From Burkholderia pyrrocinia (lineage in GTDB: Bacteria; Pseudomonadota; Gammaproteobacteria; Burkholderiales; Burkholderiaceae), in the NCBI RefSeq assembly GCF_022809715.1, contig NZ_CP094459.1, positions 1,116,001 through 1,180,000 of the forward strand: a stretch of DNA of 64,000 bases, in the 5' to 3' direction. This document shows positions 61,955 to 64,000 of the stretch, piece by piece. The translations under genes were made by a program, and so were the position numbers. Within the stretch, counting starts at the first letter, position 1. Every line of letters starts with the position of its first letter. The notes under the pieces are model-generated. The model did not search any database. It was given only the letters and a program-made list of their open reading frames with translations, and was not told where the DNA came from.

Positions 61955-62449
61955 ATGGCGCGTATCAGTGTTGCCGCCGCAGGCGGAAAGAACCGGGTCG
62001 CGTTTCTCGACACCATCGCGGTAAGTGAGATCGGCTCGGCGCTGCTGGCTAAGTCGGACGACGGTTACAACGTGCTGGTCGGGGCGACGGCATTGCGGCC
62101 GCTGCTGTTCGCAAGCTATGCCGCGCATCCGAACGTGCTCAACCGACAGATCCGCGTTCCGTCGACGGCAGCCGGCCGCTACCAGATCCTCACGCGCTGG
62201 TGGCGGATCTATCAGGCGCAGATGAAGCTGCCGGATTTCGGGCCGGTGTCGCAGGATCGGTACGCGTTGCAGCAGCTGCGCGAGCACGGCGCATTGCTGT
62301 TGATCGATGCCGGGCGGTTTCGCGAAGCCATCGCGAAGGTGTCGAACGTGTGGGCCAGTCTGCCGGGGGCCGGGTATGGCCAGCATGAGAACGACATCGA
62401 GCATTTGCTGGCCGCGTATCGTGCGGCCGGCGGGGAGACGGTCGCATGA
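61955..62449 (+). CDS. Endolysin (lambda R-like transglycosylase)
   Basis: The 164-residue protein has the lambda R pattern: VAFLDTIAVSEIG with the catalytic Glu, DGYNVLVGATALRPL, STAAGRYQILTRWWRIYQAQMKLPDFGPVSQD and SNVWASLPGAGYGQ. It cleaves peptidoglycan between the sugars to give anhydro ends. There is no signal peptide, so it needs the holin. Confidence 0.93.
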   Translation: MARISVAAAGGKNRVAFLDTIAVSEIGSALLAKSDDGYNVLVGATALRPLLFASYAAHPNVLNRQIRVPSTAAGRYQILTRWWRIYQAQMKLPDFGPVSQDRYALQQLREHGALLLIDAGRFREAIAKVSNVWASLPGAGYGQHENDIEHLLAAYRAAGGETVA

Positions 62450-62940
62450 CATGGATCGATCCGCGTATCTGGCTGCTCGTCGTTGCCGGGGTTATTGCCG
62501 GCTCGGCCTGCGGGTATTTCAAGGGGCACCATGACGCTGACCAGTCCGCGAAAGTCGCGGATCAGGCACGGCAGATCGATGACCTGAAGACCGAGCGTAA
62601 CGAAATTCGCCGCCGGTTGGCGGCACAACTGGAGATCGCAACCGATGCTGCGAAAGAACGTGATCAGGCACGCGCTGATGCTGCTGTTGCCGATGGTGCT
62701 GCTGATGGGCTGCGCAAGCAGGTCGTCGCGCTTGTTGCCGACGTCCGGCGTGCCGGCACTTCGGCCGGAAGCTCGGCAACCGGCGACGCCCTCGATCTGC
62801 TCGCCGACCTGCTCGGCCGGACTGACGAAGCTGCGGGAGAGTTGGCGCGAATCGCTGACGAACGCGGCATCGCCGGCCGACAGTGCGAGCGCAGTTACGA
62901 CGCGTTGATCGGCGACGTGCAATTCAATCGGCCGCATTAA
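62446..62940 (+). CDS. Rz: Inner-membrane spanin (Rz)
   Basis: The 164-residue protein has one N-terminal membrane helix (IWLLVVAGVIAGSACGYF) and a long, charged coiled-coil periplasmic part (KTERNEIRRRLAAQLEIATDAAKERDQARADAAV). The start overlaps the endolysin gene by 4 bases. A lipoprotein frame is nested inside, as expected for Rz/Rz1. Confidence 0.9.
   Translation: MTWIDPRIWLLVVAGVIAGSACGYFKGHHDADQSAKVADQARQIDDLKTERNEIRRRLAAQLEIATDAAKERDQARADAAVADGAADGLRKQVVALVADVRRAGTSAGSSATGDALDLLADLLGRTDEAAGELARIADERGIAGRQCERSYDALIGDVQFNRPH
62645..62908 (+). CDS. Rz1: Outer-membrane spanin lipoprotein (Rz1), nested in Rz
   Basis: In the next reading frame, an 87-residue protein begins MLRKNVIRHALMLLLPMVLLMGCAS, a lipoprotein signal with the lipobox LMGC. 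The mature part is rich in Pro and Ser. The nested layout is the common Rz/Rz1 arrangement. Rz and Rz1 fuse the two membranes during lysis. Confidence 0.88.
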   Translation: MLRKNVIRHALMLLLPMVLLMGCASRSSRLLPTSGVPALRPEARQPATPSICSPTCSAGLTKLRESWRESLTNAASPADSASAVTTR

Positions 62941-62976
62941 TGCGGCATCGAAGCCGAGCGGCTTCGAGAGAAACAG

Positions 62977-63019
62977 GGCGACCGAGGGGCGTGCGGGAAC
63001 ACGCTCCCCGGTCGCCTTT
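62977..63019 (+). terminator. Terminator after the lysis cassette
   Basis: GGCGACC at 62977-62983 pairs with GGTCGCC at 63010-63016, with an inner GGGG-CGT/ACG-CTCCCC stem, followed by T3. It separates lysis from the methylase gene. Confidence 0.65.
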
Positions 63020-63109
63020 CCACTGTGCGTGCCAGTGAATCGGCCAAGGCCCTGCTACCTACCGGTAGGCGGGCCGGATTCTACACCAAGTTTAAAAACG
63101 GCTTTCACA

Positions 63110-63898
63110 ATGGCAAATCCCATCATTCCTTGGATCGGCGGCAAGCGCCGTCTTGCAGATCACATCATCCCGCGCTTTCCGGCACACGACTGCTATGTCG
63201 AGGTGTTCGCTGGCGGGGCAGCGCTGTATTTCCTTCGTCCGCCGGCAAAGGTCGAGGTGGTCAACGACGTCAACGGCGAGTTGATCAACCTATACCGCGT
63301 CGTGCAGCATCACCTGGAGGAGTTCGTGCGTCAGTTCAAATGGGCACTGACGAGCCGGCAGGTGTTCGAATGGCTGAAGCAGACGCTCCCGGAAACCCTC
63401 ACCGATATCCAGCGGGCGGCCCGTTTCTACTACCTGCAGAAAAGTTGCTTTGGGGCGAAGCTCGAAGGACAGACGTTCGGAACGGCGACGACGACGCCAC
63501 CGGGCCTGAACCTGCTGCGGATCGAGGAGGAACTGTCAGCGGCGCACCTGCGGCTTGCGAATACATTCGTAGAGCGGCTGGATTGGGCTGCGTGCATTGA
63601 TCGATACGATCGGGCGCACACGCTGTTTTATCTGGACCCGCCGTACTACGAGACGGAGGGCTATGGCGTGGCATTTCCGTTTGGGGAATACGAAAAGATG
63701 GCGCAGCGCCTTCGATCGTTGAAGGGCCGGGCGATCGTCAGCCTGAATGATCATCCGGATATTCGGCGTGCATTCGACGGGTTCCACATCGAGACCGTGC
63801 CGATTCAATATACGGTAGGTGGGGGGAAAGGTGTCGAGCGCAACGAACTGATCATCTTCAGTTGGGATGACGCTGCGCAGCCGGCAGGGTTGTTCTAA
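63110..63898 (+). CDS. DNA adenine methylase (Dam/D12 class)
   Basis: ATG 63110 gives 262 residues. The D12-class motifs are IIPWIGGKRRLADHIIP (SAM binding), YVEVFAGGAALYF and the catalytic FYLDPPYYETEGYG (DPPY). It probably methylates N6-adenine, most often in GATC-like sites, though the target cannot be read from sequence. Such genes in prophages protect against host restriction or alter expression. The gap 63020-63109 is AT-richer and may hold its promoter. Confidence 0.92.
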   Translation: MANPIIPWIGGKRRLADHIIPRFPAHDCYVEVFAGGAALYFLRPPAKVEVVNDVNGELINLYRVVQHHLEEFVRQFKWALTSRQVFEWLKQTLPETLTDIQRAARFYYLQKSCFGAKLEGQTFGTATTTPPGLNLLRIEEELSAAHLRLANTFVERLDWAACIDRYDRAHTLFYLDPPYYETEGYGVAFPFGEYEKMAQRLRSLKGRAIVSLNDHPDIRRAFDGFHIETVPIQYTVGGGKGVERNELIIFSWDDAAQPAGLF

Positions 63899-63907
63899 CA
63901 GGATGTC

Positions 63908-63934
63908 GCCGGCGCGGTCGACCGCGCCGGCTTT
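63908..63934. terminator. Bidirectional terminator between the methylase and the next gene
   Basis: A perfect 24-base palindrome (GCCGGCGCGGTC/GACCGCGCCGGC, 63908-63931) is followed by CTTTAT. It serves the rightward methylase and the leftward gene entering from the right. Confidence 0.8.
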
Positions 63935-63935
63935 A

Positions 63936-64000
63936 TCAGATATCTGCGTATTGCGGCAGCAGATCTTGGTCGACGAGACGGATCTCGATCCTATTCGCCG
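63936..64000 (-). CDS. 3' end of an unidentified reverse-strand gene
   Basis: On the reverse strand an open frame enters from the window edge and ends at a TGA at 63936-63938, with C-terminal residues ANRIEIRLVDQDLLPQYADI. It ends beside a shared palindromic terminator. Only 20 codons are visible, so no function can be given; it is probably another phage cargo gene. Confidence 0.55.
   Translation of the reverse strand, partial: ANRIEIRLVDQDLLPQYADI

Larger units (their letters stand above)
36432..63451. repeat. Dispersed palindrome family CAAAGTWACTTTG
   Basis: Near-identical copies occur at 36432-36444, 39264-39276, 46869-46880, 51206-51218, 53406-53417, 56589-56601 and 59164-59175; weaker ones (GCAACTTT/AGTTGCTTT) are at 44611-44621 and 63441-63451, and a half-site is at 61587-61595. 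Four are intergenic and the others lie in coding sequence. I saw no full copy in the chromosomal part. Confidence 0.75.
28372..64000. mobile_element. Temperate-phage genome (left part and most of the late genes); right end outside window
   Basis: A continuous set of phage genes starts just after tRNA-Cys: integrase, early regulators, replication, lambda-type head, contractile tail, lysis and methylase. No chromosomal housekeeping gene occurs after 28371. All structural genes appear full length and uninterrupted by stops, so the prophage may be inducible. No right attachment repeat is seen before 64000, so at least one more phage or cargo gene follows. Confidence 0.95.

Overview
The window is high-GC DNA from a betaproteobacterium, almost certainly Burkholderia (Burkholderia cepacia complex is my best guess). 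The gene order yceF-yceD-rpmF-plsX-fabH-fabD-fabG-acpP-fabF, then rpoE-rseA-rseB-mucD-lepA-lepB-rnc-era-recO-pdxJ-acpS-nagZ, and the pairing of an Arg32-type EF-P with its rhamnosyltransferase EarP, support this.

Bases 1-28371 are ordinary chromosome. They hold a lipid-synthesis island (phosphate acyltransferase and the type II fatty acid synthase), an extracytoplasmic stress module (sigma-E, anti-sigma, RseB, periplasmic protease), a translation/secretion/RNA block (EF4, signal peptidase I, RNase III, Era, RecO), cofactor and wall-recycling genes, an orphan sigma-54-type response regulator, efp/earP, uvrC, pgsA, three near-identical tRNA-Gly genes and one tRNA-Cys gene.

From the 3' side of tRNA-Cys to the right edge (about 28.4-64.0 kb) lies a temperate-phage genome that looks intact. 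Its right attachment site is outside the window. Layout: integrase; a low-GC nuclease-like cargo gene; a leftward early operon (small membrane protein, hypothetical, ParB-like, hypothetical, excisionase-like); an immunity region with two clusters of 16-bp operators, a short repressor lacking a self-cleavage domain, a LexA-type SOS box driving a gene convergent to the repressor, and a Cro-like gene; a rightward early operon (CII-like, two small genes, Toprim-primase/VapE-type helicase); a zinc-finger protein in the position of a late regulator; a second low-GC cargo gene between duplicated terminators; a lambda-type head module (Nu1, A, W, B, C, D, E, FII, Z); a P2/R-pyocin-type contractile tail module (V, W, J, I, H, G, FI, FII, E/E', T, U, X, D) interrupted by a reverse-strand membrane-protein cargo gene; lysis genes (holin, lambda R-type transglycosylase, Rz/Rz1); a DNA adenine methylase; and the 3' end of another reverse-strand gene.

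The most interesting signals are in the prophage. They are the SOS-controlled induction circuit, two PD-(D/E)XK-like cargo proteins that could be anti-phage systems, a reverse-strand cargo gene inside the tail operon, an 11-13 bp palindrome scattered from primase to methylase, and a tail-chaperone frameshift that must be +1 (or -2) rather than the usual -1. All functions are read from sequence motifs and gene order by eye; no database search was possible.
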